Shown: positions 27,793 to 41,600, counted from the first letter of the stretch. The stretch: 64,000 nucleotides of DNA from Gilliamella sp. Occ3-1 (GCF_001690655.1 NZ_LZHQ01000028.1:62001-126000); one strand, 5' to 3'. Numbers and translations: made by a program. The notes: generated by a model not told the origin, from the letters alone.

Positions 27793-28503
27793 TTAAAGCA
27801 AATCTGATTTTCGTGCCATTAATATATAATTTATATCCACATTTGAACTTAATTTGAATTGATTTTTAAATAAAAGATATTCCATACCAATAATATCCTC
27901 TACCTCTAATTTTGCTTGCTCAACAAGTGCCATTAGCTCTGATGGGCGGATAAATCGATTAAAATCGTGTGTACCTTTAGGTACCAAATGAGCAATATAT
28001 TCTGCACCATAAATCAATAATAATTTGGCTTTATGATTTCGGTTAATAGTTGATAAAAATAGTTTACCTTTTGGTTTAAGTAATTTGGCGCATGCTTGTA
28101 TGATTGAAAACGGCTCAGGTACATGTTCTAATAATTCCATACAAGTAATGACATCATACTTGGCAGGGTGTTGTTGGGCATGATCTTCAACTGTTTGTTT
28201 TTGATAATCGATCGATAGATCATTTTGCGAGGCATGTAATTTGGCAACGGTTAGCGATTGCTCGGCAAGATCAATAGCTGTAACTTTAGCGCCTAATTTT
28301 GCTAGACTTTCAGACAATATTCCACCTCCACAACCGACATCAAGCACCAGTTTGTCGGTTAGTGATCCGCATTTTTGTTTTATATAATCCATACGCAATG
28401 GATTGATGATGTGTAACGGTTTACATTTACCATTTGGGTTCCACCAATCGGCAGCAAGTTGTGAAAATTTGTTGATTTCGTTTTGGTCGATGTTTTGCGA
28501 CAT
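27793..28503 (-). CDS. ubiG: Ubiquinone biosynthesis O-methyltransferase
   Basis: UbiG performs both O-methylations in ubiquinone synthesis. 236-residue SAM methyltransferase with the family N-terminus EINKFSQLAADWWNPNGK, HIINPLRMDYI, SAM loop VLDVGCGGGILSESLAKLG, EHVPEPFSI and FLSTINRNHKAKLL, plus the membrane-insertion region HDFNRFIRPSEL typical of UbiG. Single gene; no quinone pathway neighbours. Confidence 0.95.
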   Translation of the reverse strand: MSQNIDQNEINKFSQLAADWWNPNGKCKPLHIINPLRMDYIKQKCGSLTDKLVLDVGCGGGILSESLAKLGAKVTAIDLAEQSLTVAKLHASQNDLSIDYQKQTVEDHAQQHPAKYDVITCMELLEHVPEPFSIIQACAKLLKPKGKLFLSTINRNHKAKLLLIYGAEYIAHLVPKGTHDFNRFIRPSELMALVEQAKLEVEDIIGMEYLLFKNQFKLSSNVDINYILMARKSDLL

Positions 28504-29034
28504 AGTGGCTCTTTAATATCAATAAAATCTAAAAATTAACTATATGCTATGTGCTTGTGATTATCAATAAATCAGCCTAATTAATCTTGTTTATTTAAAA
28601 TAATAACAGATTAAACACTATTGTTTATTATATAATTTATCCTACAAAATATGATTGCGCCTATTAATGAAGCTGTGAGAAGGAATCGTTCTTAAATATG
28701 TTTATTTAGTTCAAAACATATCATTATTGTTTAACAAATATAATTGACATTCCTTTAGGTATGGCGCTTTTATTATTTTTTATTGCAGATTTTAACTTTT
28801 TAACTGTTTTGAAGATGTTTAATATGGTATAGTAATTACTATAATCACCTTAAAAATAAATATTATACATTCCCATCACTACTCGCTAAATTTTTATACA
28901 GATATAACTAATAATTTGCATAATATCTTGTTTATAGAAGTCTTTCATGGCATGATTGAAAAATTCACTTATAAAAGACATACTTTTTTCACAACGCTAA
29001 TTAAACTATTTTGAGAATAAAGGAAACAATATTA
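28504..29034. other. Gene-free interval between divergent ubiG and the NSS symporter
   Basis: About 530 bp, very AT-rich, no ORF with a ribosome site and no structured RNA that I recognise. A TTGACA at about 28743 lacks a well-spaced -10; TATAGT near 28828-28833 lacks a good -35. The symporter's ribosome site AAAGGA (29019-29024) is the only assured element. Confidence 0.35.
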
Positions 29035-30396
29035 ATGAGTACGGGTACTATGAAAAAAAGTCACTCACAGTGGAGTTCGCGCATGGGATTTATGCTTGCC
29101 GCAGCTGGCTCTGCTGTTGGATTAGGCAACATTTGGAAATTCCCCTATATGGCAGGTGAAATGGGGGGCTCTGCATTTGTGCTTACCTATTTAATATTTA
29201 TGTTTATTATTGGCTTGCCAATTTTAGTTTTAGAATGGTTAATTGGTCGTCGCGGGCAAAAAAATCCAATTCATACAATGGAAGATGTCGCTGTTTCAGA
29301 AGGCCGTTCAAGATCTTGGCGCTGGGTCGGTATTATTGGCGTAATAGGTTCTTTTTTAATTCTATCATTTTATAGTGTTATTGGGGGTTGGGCGACCGAT
29401 TACATTGTTTTGGCTACTCAAGGTTCTTTCGAAGGTGCTAATGGCGAAGCTACTGGTCAACTTTTTACCCATTTCCTTGGCGAGGTTAACAGTCTACTAA
29501 CTTGGCACACCATATTTATGTTTGCTACAGCATTTATTGTTGCTCTTGGTGTTGGTGCTGGTTTAGAACGCGGTTGTAAATTGATGATGCCTGGGCTAGG
29601 TGTATTATTACTTGTTTTAGTTGGTTATGCTGCTTATGTTAGCGGTCCATCTTTTTATGATGCTTTTAAATTCTTGTTCACCCCTAATTGGTCTGCAATT
29701 AACGGTACAGCAGTATTGGCGGCATTGGGACATGCATTCTTTAGTCTATCTTTAGGTATGGGAATTATGATGGCATATGGTTCTTATCTGGGTTCAGATG
29801 TGAACTTACTATCAACTGCACGTACTGTAGTTATTTTAGATGTAATTGTAGCAATGCTATCTGGTATGGCGATTTTCCCACTGGTATTTGCTAACGGTTT
29901 ACAACCTGGTGAAGGTCCAGGACTTATTTTTGTCACCTTACCGATTGCTTTTGGTAATATGGCTGGCGGCACTGTTTTAGGTGTTTTATTCTTTATTTTT
30001 CTTACTTTTGCTGCATTAACTTCTTCTATTTCATTACTTGAACCAACAGTTGAATTGTTAGAAGAAAAAACACCATTGGGTAGAAAATCAGCAACAATTT
30101 TAAGTAGTTTAGTTATTTGGGCATTAGGTATCGCATGTATTTTATCATTTAATGAATGGGCTGAAGTGAAACTATTTGGTAAAAATATATTTGATTTGCT
30201 TGATTACTTAACTAGTAAAATAATGTTACCTGTTACAGGTTTAGGCACTGTGATATTTGGTGCTTGGATGATGAACCAAAAACGTATCCGTGAAGAATTA
30301 AATCTAAGTGATTTTTGGTTTAGTGTTTGGACGGTATTAACTCGTTATATTGTTCCTGTTGCGGTAATCATCATTTTGGTTTATGGATTTTTATAA
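29035..30396 (+). CDS. Neurotransmitter:sodium symporter (NSS/SNF) family transporter
   Basis: Na+-coupled amino acid (or amine) transporter of the LeuT fold, 453 aa with about 11-12 TM helices. TM1 carries the family signature LAAAGSAVGLGNIWKFPYMAGEMGG with unwound Gly residues and the Na+-binding Asn. FFSLSLGMGIMMAYGSYL is the conserved TM6 segment, and FLTFAALTSSISLLEP the TM8 Na+ site. Bacterial members close to this are often called tryptophan or tyrosine transporters, but the substrate is not readable. I use the ATG at 29035 with AAAGGA ten bases upstream; the frame's TTG at 29011 lies before that ribosome site. Strong terminator follows. Confidence 0.9.
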   Translation: MSTGTMKKSHSQWSSRMGFMLAAAGSAVGLGNIWKFPYMAGEMGGSAFVLTYLIFMFIIGLPILVLEWLIGRRGQKNPIHTMEDVAVSEGRSRSWRWVGIIGVIGSFLILSFYSVIGGWATDYIVLATQGSFEGANGEATGQLFTHFLGEVNSLLTWHTIFMFATAFIVALGVGAGLERGCKLMMPGLGVLLLVLVGYAAYVSGPSFYDAFKFLFTPNWSAINGTAVLAALGHAFFSLSLGMGIMMAYGSYLGSDVNLLSTARTVVILDVIVAMLSGMAIFPLVFANGLQPGEGPGLIFVTLPIAFGNMAGGTVLGVLFFIFLTFAALTSSISLLEPTVELLEEKTPLGRKSATILSSLVIWALGIACILSFNEWAEVKLFGKNIFDLLDYLTSKIMLPVTGLGTVIFGAWMMNQKRIREELNLSDFWFSVWTVLTRYIVPVAVIIILVYGFL

Positions 30397-30424
30397 AACC
30401 TAAAGTTAATTTTTAATCCAAATA

Positions 30425-30452
30425 AAAGCCTTGAGTTATCAAGGCTTTTTTG
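30425..30452 (+). terminator. Intrinsic terminator after the NSS symporter
   Basis: AAAGCCTTGA (30425-30434), loop GTTA, TCAAGGCTTT (30439-30448), T-run continuing. Perfect 10-bp stem. Confidence 0.92.
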
Positions 30453-30559
30453 TTTAAATAAAAAACGATTAGCTTAGAATAAAAGCTATGTGTACTACAA
30501 TTACATCCATAACAATAACTAGAATATATGCATAAATTTTGTAGGGGGAAATAACTGAA

Positions 30560-31567
30560 ATGAGTAAATTGAACCAAAAATTGGCTGTTCTTATTGATGC
30601 GGACAACATATCTTATAGTTTCATATCACTACTACTTGATGAAATTGCTAAATATGGAGTAATTAGTGTCAAACGCATATATGGTGATTGGAGTTCACCT
30701 CGATTAAATAATTGGAGAGAACAATTATTAGCTCACGCAATTACACCCGTTCAACAATTTGCTTATACAAAAGGTAAAAATGCTACGGATATGGCTATGG
30801 TAATTGATGCCATGGATTTATTATATAGCAATCATTTTAATATCTTTTGTATTATCTCTAGTGATAGTGATTTTACTCGTCTTGCTTCTCGAATAAGAGA
30901 AAATGGTATCGCCGTTTATGGTTTTGGTACTGATAAAACCCCCGAATCATTAATAAAAGCATGTGATAAATTTATTTATCTTGATATCCTAACAAAAATT
31001 GAAAAAAACGCAACAGTAGCGATATCTGGGCGTAAAACTGCTGATGAATTAAAGAAAGATGAAAAATTAATTAATTTTATTAAAAAAGCCATAAAAGAGA
31101 AAGAGGATGAACAAGGGTGGTCACAGCTAGGGGAAGTTGGTCAGTATATGAATAATATTAAATCTGATTTTGACTCTAGAAGTTATGGCTACGCCAAATT
31201 ATCAGGTTTAATAAAAGCACTTGATGATATATTTGAACTCAGATCAGATGTTTCTACAGCAAAAGTTAGAATTATTTCTAAAGAAAAACACTTTCCTGCT
31301 CCCCAAAATACCAATTCCAATAAATTAAAACAAAAAACGGAATTAATTAATCTTATTAAAAAAGCTATTGAAAAAAGAAAAGATAATCTTGGTTGGGCAA
31401 CACTAGGACTAATTGGTACCCATATTAAAGATACCAAACCTGATTTTAATGTTAAAGATTATGGTCATGCTAAGCTAATAAATTTAATAAAAGCCATTGA
31501 TATCTTTGAATTTAAATTAGACAAAAATACAGCAAAAGTCAGAGTATGCCCAAAAACAGAAAAATAA
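30560..31567 (+). CDS. NYN-domain (LabA-like) protein with two tandem OST-HTH/LOTUS domains
   Basis: 335 aa. N-terminal NYN/PIN-like nuclease domain (about residues 5-150): first acidic motif LAVLIDADNIS, GDWSSPRLNNW, KNATDMAMVIDAMDLLY and ISSDSDFTRLASRIRENG contain the conserved Asp residues that bind metal in this fold. After a charged linker come two repeats of about 70 residues: LINFIKKAIKEKEDEQGWSQ (about 174-245) and LINLIKKAIEKRKDNLGWAT (about 263-330), each ending near STAKVRI/NTAKVRV. They fit the OST-HTH (LOTUS) RNA-binding winged helix and are clearly duplicates of one another. Likely an RNA-targeting protein in the cytoplasm. Stands alone with GTAGGGGG ribosome site; role unknown. 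Confidence 0.82.
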   Translation: MSKLNQKLAVLIDADNISYSFISLLLDEIAKYGVISVKRIYGDWSSPRLNNWREQLLAHAITPVQQFAYTKGKNATDMAMVIDAMDLLYSNHFNIFCIISSDSDFTRLASRIRENGIAVYGFGTDKTPESLIKACDKFIYLDILTKIEKNATVAISGRKTADELKKDEKLINFIKKAIKEKEDEQGWSQLGEVGQYMNNIKSDFDSRSYGYAKLSGLIKALDDIFELRSDVSTAKVRIISKEKHFPAPQNTNSNKLKQKTELINLIKKAIEKRKDNLGWATLGLIGTHIKDTKPDFNVKDYGHAKLINLIKAIDIFEFKLDKNTAKVRVCPKTEK

Positions 31568-31702
31568 TCTTTTATAAATAAAATTTAACAGATTAAATCT
31601 TGTGCAGGATTTATCTCTATTTGGTATCCTACAAAGTTATGTTTATATATATACATATAACAGTTAAAAAATGTAATCATATTAATTTCATTAATATTCT
31701 CC

Positions 31703-31730
31703 CTTGAAATTCCATTTTTTATTCCCATAT
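31703..31730 (+). promoter_or_regulatory. Sigma-32 heat-shock promoter of htpG
   Basis: CTTGAAA (31703-31709), 14-base spacer, CCCATAT (31724-31730): both elements fit the RpoH consensus. It lies about 165 bases before the htpG start in the 326-bp gap, which otherwise holds nothing recognisable. Confidence 0.82.
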
Positions 31731-31893
31731 AACAATTCATCAATTATTAAACTATTAAACAACTTGTGTCCAAATAGTGTTAAAAATAATTTTATAAAGC
31801 AGTACATTAAAAAAATAGAAGGTTAAAATCTATATTGCTGATATTTATTTTTATATTATTAGGGCTAATTAATTTTATGTGAGGAACTCATCG

Positions 31894-33768
31894 ATGAGCA
31901 AAATTGGTACTGAAACTCGTGGATTTCAATCCGAAGTTAAACAAATTCTACATTTAATGATTCACTCTTTATACTCAAATAAAGAGATTTTTTTAAGAGA
32001 ACTTATTTCAAACGCATCCGATGCAGCCGACAAACTTCGATTTAAAGCGTTAGAAAATCCAGATCTATATGCTGGCGATGGTGAACTTGGTGTGCGTATT
32101 TCGACCAATAAAGAGGCAGGCACTTTGACTATTGCCGATAATGGTATTGGTATGACTCGTGATGAAGTGATTGAAAACTTAGGTACTATTGCTAAATCAG
32201 GTACCAAAGCATTTTTAGAGTCTATTGGTAGCGATCAAGCCAAAGATAGCCAACTAATTGGTCAGTTTGGTGTAGGTTTTTATTCTGCTTTTATCGTTGC
32301 CGATAAAGTCACAGTTAGAACGCGCGCAGCCGTCGCAAAAGCCGACGAAGCAGTTATGTGGGAGTCAACAGGTGAAGGTGAATATACCATATCTGACGAT
32401 AATAAAGAAACTCGTGGTACAGAAATTACTTTACACTTAAAAGAAGATGAAAAAGAGTTTTTAGACGATTGGCGTTTACGCTCTATTATCAGCAAATATT
32501 CTGATCACATTTCACTGCCGGTTGAAGTGCAAACTACTGATGAAGAAAGCAAAGAAGTCAAATGGGAAAAAGTTAACAAAGCACAAGCTCTTTGGACTCG
32601 TAGTAAATCAGAAGTGACTGACGAAGAATACAAAGAATTTTATAAACATCTATCACATGATTTTGCCGATCCATTAAGTTGGAGTCATAACCGTGTTGAA
32701 GGTAAACAAGAATATACTAGCTTACTTTATATTCCAGCAAAAGCGCCTTGGGATATGTGGAATCGTGATAATAAACACGGCTTAAAACTGTATGTACAAC
32801 GTGTATTTATTATGGATGATGCTGAACAATTTATGCCTAACTATTTACGTTTTGTAAAAGGCTTAATTGATTCAAATGATTTGCCATTAAATGTCTCGCG
32901 CGAAATTTTGCAAGATAACAAAATCACCCAAAACTTACGTAATGCATGTACTAAGCGTGTGTTACAAATGCTTGAAAAACTTGCTAAAGACGATAAAGAA
33001 CAGTATCAACAGTTCTGGAATGAGTTTGGTTTAGTATTAAAAGAAGGTACTGGTGAAGACTTTGCCAACCGTGAAGCAATTGCTAAATTACTTCGTTTTA
33101 CGTCAACTAACACTGATAGCGATGCGCAAACTGTTTCGTTAGATGATTACTTTAGTCGTATGCAAGAAGGTCAAGAAAAGATCTACTATATTACTGCTGA
33201 TAGCTATGGTGCCGCTAAATATAGCCCTCATCTTGAGATATTCCGTAAAAAAGGCATTGAAGTATTATTGTTGTCCGATCGTATTGATGAATGGATGATG
33301 AGTAACTTAACTGAATTTGATGGCAAACAGTTCCAATCTATCAGTAAATCAGACGAATCAATCGAAAAACTAGCCGATCAAGATAGTGAACAGCAAAAGC
33401 AAGTTGAAAAAGAACTTGAGCCATTTATTGAACGTGTTAAAACTGTATTAGGCGATAAAGTGAAAGAAGTAAAATTAACGCATCGCTTAACTGATACACC
33501 TGCGATTGTTACCACAGCCGCCGACGAAATGAGCACACAAATGGCTAAATTGTTTGCAGCAGCAGGTCAAAAAGCACCAGAAATCAAATACACGTTTGAA
33601 ATCAACCCAGATCATAAGCTGGTTAAAAGTATTGCTGATACGCAAGATGAAAGCGCATTTAATGATTGGGTAGAACTACTACTAGATCAGGCTTTACTTG
33701 CTGAAAAAGGATCACTTAGCGATCCAAGTAAATTTATTCAAACCATGAATAAATTATTAGCACAATAA
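31894..33768 (+). CDS. htpG: Chaperone protein HtpG (Hsp90)
   Basis: Bacterial Hsp90, an ATP-dependent cytoplasmic chaperone working with DnaK. N-terminal Bergerat ATPase fold: [52 protein letters not shown]. Middle domain with the ATPase Arg loop [12 protein letters not shown]-terminal dimerisation domain. With the ATG at 31894 the protein is 624 aa, exactly E. coli length; GAGG lies nine bases upstream. The frame's GTG at 31879 precedes that ribosome site and is rejected. Expressed from a sigma-32 promoter and closed by a strong terminator. Confidence 0.97.
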   Translation: MSKIGTETRGFQSEVKQILHLMIHSLYSNKEIFLRELISNASDAADKLRFKALENPDLYAGDGELGVRISTNKEAGTLTIADNGIGMTRDEVIENLGTIAKSGTKAFLESIGSDQAKDSQLIGQFGVGFYSAFIVADKVTVRTRAAVAKADEAVMWESTGEGEYTISDDNKETRGTEITLHLKEDEKEFLDDWRLRSIISKYSDHISLPVEVQTTDEESKEVKWEKVNKAQALWTRSKSEVTDEEYKEFYKHLSHDFADPLSWSHNRVEGKQEYTSLLYIPAKAPWDMWNRDNKHGLKLYVQRVFIMDDAEQFMPNYLRFVKGLIDSNDLPLNVSREILQDNKITQNLRNACTKRVLQMLEKLAKDDKEQYQQFWNEFGLVLKEGTGEDFANREAIAKLLRFTSTNTDSDAQTVSLDDYFSRMQEGQEKIYYITADSYGAAKYSPHLEIFRKKGIEVLLLSDRIDEWMMSNLTEFDGKQFQSISKSDESIEKLADQDSEQQKQVEKELEPFIERVKTVLGDKVKEVKLTHRLTDTPAIVTTAADEMSTQMAKLFAAAGQKAPEIKYTFEINPDHKLVKSIADTQDESAFNDWVELLLDQALLAEKGSLSDPSKFIQTMNKLLAQ

Positions 33769-33787
33769 TAAAATAATAGACTAACCA

Positions 33788-33821
33788 GCCTCGATACATT
33801 AACCCTATCGGGGCTTTTTTT
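33788..33821 (+). terminator. Intrinsic terminator of htpG
   Basis: GCCTCGATA (33788-33796), loop, TATCGGGGC (33806-33814, one G-T pair), then seven T. Confidence 0.9.
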
Positions 33822-33851
33822 ATAGTAAAAGAAAAACAATATTTTTTAAAA

Positions 33852-33929
33852 TATGATGTTTATCACATTTCTCTATATTTTTGCTTCCGATTTTTCTATT
33901 GCTATTCATAATAAATAAACAGCTATAAT
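33852..33929 (+). promoter_or_regulatory. Candidate CRP site and -10 element upstream of the bgl antiterminator gene
   Basis: TATGA-N6-TCACA (33852-33867) is one base off the CRP consensus TGTGA-N6-TCACA, and a perfect TATAAT lies at 33924-33929, 13 bases before the start codon. The -35 is poor, as expected for an activator-dependent promoter. Catabolite control would suit a sugar locus. Confidence 0.5.
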
Positions 33930-33932
33930 TAA

Positions 33933-34787
<855 letters not shown>

Positions 34788-34874
34788 TGTGATATAACTC
34801 ACATTTTAATCATTATATTTAAATAAACTATATTCATTATTCTTAAATCATGCTAATTTTATTAAATCATTTTT

Positions 34875-34955
34875 GGATTGTTATTGCATAGAAAAGCAGT
34901 TAGCTATGCGAGCAAAACCTAAATTCCTTAAATTAAAGGGATTTAGGTTTTTTTT
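34875..34955 (+). promoter_or_regulatory. RAT antiterminator target overlapping a terminator, upstream of bglF
   Basis: GGATTGTTATTGC (34875-34887) and GCAAAACCT (34912-34920) are the two conserved sides of a ribonucleic antiterminator, here with an enlarged loop containing its own GCATAG/CTATGC pairing. Its right side overlaps a terminator: ACCTAAATTCCTT (34917-34929) pairs with AAGGGATTTAGGT (34936-34948), followed by a T-run of nine. Binding of the antiterminator and termination are therefore mutually exclusive. Confidence 0.9.
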
Positions 34956-34972
34956 TGCATTGAAAAGGATAA

Positions 34973-38254
<3,282 letters not shown>

Positions 38255-38413
38255 AATAATCTGGGAGGATTGATGCTACTTATCCCCCTATTATTTTTTA
38301 ATAAACATGTAACAAGGTAAATAACTAATCGAATAGAGATATAAATTATTTAAATTAATCATATTACTATAAAAACATATATACATAAAAATAAAACAAA
38401 ACTTTAAATTATT

Positions 38414-38490
38414 AGATTGTTACTGCTTTTTGGCAGGCAAAACCTAAATATTAATTAGAGAGTTATCTCTGATTTGGTATTTAGGTTTTT
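38414..38490 (+). promoter_or_regulatory. Second RAT antiterminator target, upstream of the porin gene
   Basis: AGATTGTTACTGC (38414-38426) and GGCAGGCAAAACCT (38432-38445) match the RAT consensus almost perfectly. The overlapping terminator pairs AACCTAAATA (38441-38450) with TATTTAGGTT (38478-38487), followed by TTTTT. A small inner hairpin AGAGAGTTATCTCT occupies the loop. Places the porin and phosphatase genes under the same antiterminator. Confidence 0.9.
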
Positions 38491-38518
38491 AATATAAAAA
38501 CGATTAGGAAAAAGAACA

Positions 38519-39847
38519 ATGAAAATAAAATATCTCACAACAATGCTATTAGGGATATCAAGTTATTCTATTCTAGCAAATGCAACAACCCAAAACTCAA
38601 TCCTCGATGATACATTTTTTAAAGACACCAAATTTATATTTTCTACCCGAAACCATTGGAAATATTTAAAAGAAAATGCATCCCAACCTAAAGAGGTACA
38701 CAGCGCTTGGGGGCAAGCATTTAGTTTTGATTATAAATCAGGTTACTTATTTGACATGATTGGTTTTGATGTCACCTATGATAACATAATAAGATTAGGC
38801 GCTAGTGATTACTTTGCGACCCGTAACCTACTTTATAACGATGGTAAAGGCTATAACAAACATAACGCTCACGGATTTAATAAATTTACCCAACGTTATG
38901 CCAAAATAAAATTAGGTAATGATGACATTAACTTTAATGGTAAAGCAGGATGGCATAGCTTGAAAGATTTAGGCGTCATAAGTTCAACCAAACATCTTAC
39001 TCGCAATAGCTATCTTGGTTATAGCGGAATTCTAAAATATGATAACGTTTATTTTTCATTAGCTTATATTGATAGCACCCTACCCCGAGAATCTGCTAAA
39101 AAATTGCGTTTTTTAACGGCAGATCGTAAAAAAGTCATTAATAATATTTCAACAGCTGAGATCGCTTATAAAGATAAAGATCTCACTTTAGATTATTCTT
39201 ATGGTGTTGCTAAAGATTATTTAAGACGCCATGTAATTGAATTGTCTTATAAACCAATACAAAAATTAATCTTAGGTGGACAATTCTACGGAAGTTATGC
39301 TCTTGACAATTATGATGCCATGAAACAAAACAAAAAGGAGTTTGAAGATCACGCATGGCACTATGCAACCGATGTCGAATGGAAAGAAGAAGACTGGAGT
39401 ATTAAAGTCGGTTTAGCTTATACAGATGCTAACAAACATAACGCTATCGGATATTATAATCGACATTTGGGTAAAAATACTCGTGCTCGTTTTAACGGTC
39501 TTGCCGCTGCTGGCGCAGATTATTTGCGTGATGGTGAACTGGTACTAACAACAGTAATGAGTTATGATTTTGTTAAAGATAATAGTACAGGCTTATATAT
39601 GAATTATGGCCAATTTAACTACAAACATAATACATTAAAAAATGGCGAAATTAACGTTTTTGATATATGGAAACCAACTAGTAGCGCTTTTAGAAATTTT
39701 TCTATTTTATCGAAGGTTGGATATGGTTGGTCTTATAAAACAGTCAGTGCTTCGGATCTAACACCAAAACTTAGACACGGAAAATACCAACGTTCACCTT
39801 CACTTTCGGCGGAAACGGTAATTGATTACCGATTTAATTTATTATAA
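38519..39847 (+). CDS. OprD-like outer membrane porin of the beta-glucoside locus
   Basis: 442 aa with a Sec signal peptide (KIKYLTTMLLGISSYSILANA cut near residue 21-22). The rest is Tyr/Phe/Asn-rich alternating sequence typical of a beta-barrel. The start of the mature chain (DDTFFKDTKFIFSTRNHWKY), the early SAWGQAFSFDYKSGY segment and the overall layout resemble OprD/ChiP-type specific porins rather than OmpF-type general porins. The final residue is Leu rather than the usual Phe (ends DYRFNLL), which is unusual for a BAM substrate. Position after a RAT site implies a role in uptake of the beta-glucoside across the outer membrane. Confidence 0.78.
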   Translation: MKIKYLTTMLLGISSYSILANATTQNSILDDTFFKDTKFIFSTRNHWKYLKENASQPKEVHSAWGQAFSFDYKSGYLFDMIGFDVTYDNIIRLGASDYFATRNLLYNDGKGYNKHNAHGFNKFTQRYAKIKLGNDDINFNGKAGWHSLKDLGVISSTKHLTRNSYLGYSGILKYDNVYFSLAYIDSTLPRESAKKLRFLTADRKKVINNISTAEIAYKDKDLTLDYSYGVAKDYLRRHVIELSYKPIQKLILGGQFYGSYALDNYDAMKQNKKEFEDHAWHYATDVEWKEEDWSIKVGLAYTDANKHNAIGYYNRHLGKNTRARFNGLAAAGADYLRDGELVLTTVMSYDFVKDNSTGLYMNYGQFNYKHNTLKNGEINVFDIWKPTSSAFRNFSILSKVGYGWSYKTVSASDLTPKLRHGKYQRSPSLSAETVIDYRFNLL

Positions 39848-39860
39848 AGAGGACAAAACA

Positions 39861-40616
39861 ATGAAAAAATTTATTATATTAATTAGTTCATTAATTATTT
39901 CAATAACGACCTTATCGCAAGCTTTTGCGGATGATGTATATATCTATGTCACTCGCCATGGTAAAACTATGTTTAATAACGTACACCGTGCCCAAGGATG
40001 GTCTGATACACCGCTAACAAAGCCAGGTGTCGAGGTTGCAGAACAATTAGGACGAGGGTTGAGAGATGTCAAATTTATTTCAGTTTATTCAAGTGATTTA
40101 GGTAGAGCACGACAAACTGCTAGCATTGTTTTAGAAACTAAAGGCGATAAAATTCAAATTAATGAAATGGAAGGCTTGCGTGAACAGTGTTTTGGCGATT
40201 ATGAAGGAGATTTTGATCCGAACATGTGGACACCAGCTGCACAGCATTTAGGTTATGCATCAGATAAAGAGCTAATGGCGGATATGGCTCAAGGCAAGGT
40301 TACCCTAAAAGCAATGATGGATGCAATCGTCGCAGTTGAGAAATCAGGCGAAGCCGAAGACTACAATAAAGTAAAAAATCGTATGCAAGCATCATTAAAA
40401 GCCATTGCTGAATCAGCCAAAGCACAAGGTGGTGGCAACGTGCTTGTGGTATCTCACGGTTTAGCAATTATGGCTATGGTTCAAGAATGGCAAGATAAAC
40501 CAATTACAGCTGGATTAGGTAACGCAAGTGTTACTAAAATTCGTTACACCGACGATGGTAAATTTATTGTTGAAAGCCTTGGAGATATGAGCTACGTCGA
40601 AAAAGGTAAAAATTAA
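39861..40616 (+). CDS. Exported histidine phosphatase (phosphoglycerate mutase superfamily)
   Basis: 251 aa from the ATG at 39861, which has AGAGGA eight bases ahead and begins a clear signal peptide (KKFIILISSLIISITTLSQAFA cut before DD). The upstream open codons overlap the porin end and are ignored. Catalytic features of branch-1 histidine phosphatases: TRHGKTMFNN (nucleophile His), SDLGRARQTA (second Arg), the acidic EGLREQCFGDYEGD, and VVSHGLAIM (second His). A periplasmic location is expected. Thirteen bases after the porin gene, so co-regulated by the RAT/antiterminator. Substrate unknown: possibly a phosphorylated sugar presented with the glucoside. Confidence 0.83.
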   Translation: MKKFIILISSLIISITTLSQAFADDVYIYVTRHGKTMFNNVHRAQGWSDTPLTKPGVEVAEQLGRGLRDVKFISVYSSDLGRARQTASIVLETKGDKIQINEMEGLREQCFGDYEGDFDPNMWTPAAQHLGYASDKELMADMAQGKVTLKAMMDAIVAVEKSGEAEDYNKVKNRMQASLKAIAESAKAQGGGNVLVVSHGLAIMAMVQEWQDKPITAGLGNASVTKIRYTDDGKFIVESLGDMSYVEKGKN

Positions 40617-40767
40617 GCAAAATAACTTCAAAATGTATGGCTCACCAATGAGCCATATTCCACATTTACTATTAACTCATAATATTAATCGATAAATTTG
40701 TAGTATTTATCGCTATAAACAAGCATAATTTAATAGTGTATTTATTAAATATTACTAAAAGGCCAAT

Positions 40768-41307
40768 ATGTTTTATTTATGCAATTACTCATCTCCAGTG
40801 GGACTAATAACCCTAGCCAGTCAACAAAATAAGTTAGTTGGGGCTTGGATTGAAGGTGAAAAATATTTTGGTCATATACTCAATACACGAACAGAAGAAA
40901 AATCTAATTTAACCATTTTTAACTCAACAAAAAAATGGCTTGATGATTATTTTTTAGAAAAAAGACCGAATCCATACCAATTAGAGCTCGCACCAAATGG
41001 CACGCCTTTTCGAAACTTAGTATGGGAAATTTTATGCAAAATTCCATATGGCCAGGTCATTACTTACGGCGATATCGCAAAACAGATCGCCATTAAAACA
41101 AACAAAGCAAGCATGTCTAGCCAAGCCGTAGGCGGGGCAGTTGGTCATAATCCCATATCAATCATTATTCCTTGCCACCGAGTTATCGGCGCAAACGGTA
41201 ATTTAACAGGTTATGCTGGTGGAATAGATAAAAAAATAAAGTTATTAACATTAGAAAGTATTAACACGGATCAATTCTTTATTCCAACCAAAGGGACTGC
41301 ACTTTAA
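40768..41307 (+). CDS. ogt: Methylated-DNA-protein-cysteine methyltransferase
   Basis: Suicide DNA repair protein removing O6-alkylguanine. 179 aa with the catalytic PCHRVIGANG motif, the DNA-binding helix GQVITYGDIAKQI, SSQAVGGAVGHNP and GYAGGIDKK. The short N-terminal domain and single active domain match Ogt rather than Ada. Monocistronic, followed by IS scars. Confidence 0.93.
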   Translation: MFYLCNYSSPVGLITLASQQNKLVGAWIEGEKYFGHILNTRTEEKSNLTIFNSTKKWLDDYFLEKRPNPYQLELAPNGTPFRNLVWEILCKIPYGQVITYGDIAKQIAIKTNKASMSSQAVGGAVGHNPISIIIPCHRVIGANGNLTGYAGGIDKKIKLLTLESINTDQFFIPTKGTAL

Positions 41308-41386
41308 TTTACAAATAGAAAACTGTTGCCAATGTTTTAAGAACACAATCAAATTTTTATTAAAGTGTATGAAAACGCCGAGTTGT

Positions 41387-41600
41387 TTACACTTCATGGT
41401 TAAAATAATCCTCTAAAAACTCATAAGGCGTTTTTCCAAAAATTATTTTATGCGGTTTAACGGTATTATAAAAATTAATAAAGCGTTTAGGCTTTTGTTT
41501 TCTCTCATTTGAATCGCTAAATATATTCTGATTATGCCACATCGCAATTCAAAGTTCGTATCACTCTTTCGGCTTTCCCATTAGTTTGCGGACGGGCGGT
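41387..41600 (-). pseudogene. IS481-type transposase C-terminal remnant, copy 1
   Basis: Minus-strand translation gives RPQTNGKAERVIRTL (integrase-core end, about 41558-41600), then stops and a frame change, then KRFINFYNTVKPHK and GKTPYEFLEDYFNHE before a stop at 41389-41387. This is the usual C-terminal signature of IS481-family transposases, with in-frame stops in between. The last ~120 bp (about 41369-41489) recur near 50929-51033. Confidence 0.75.

Noticed and set aside
29011-29034. TTG start for the NSS symporter
   Set aside because: The ribosome site AAAGGA lies downstream of that TTG, so the ATG at 29035 is the better start.
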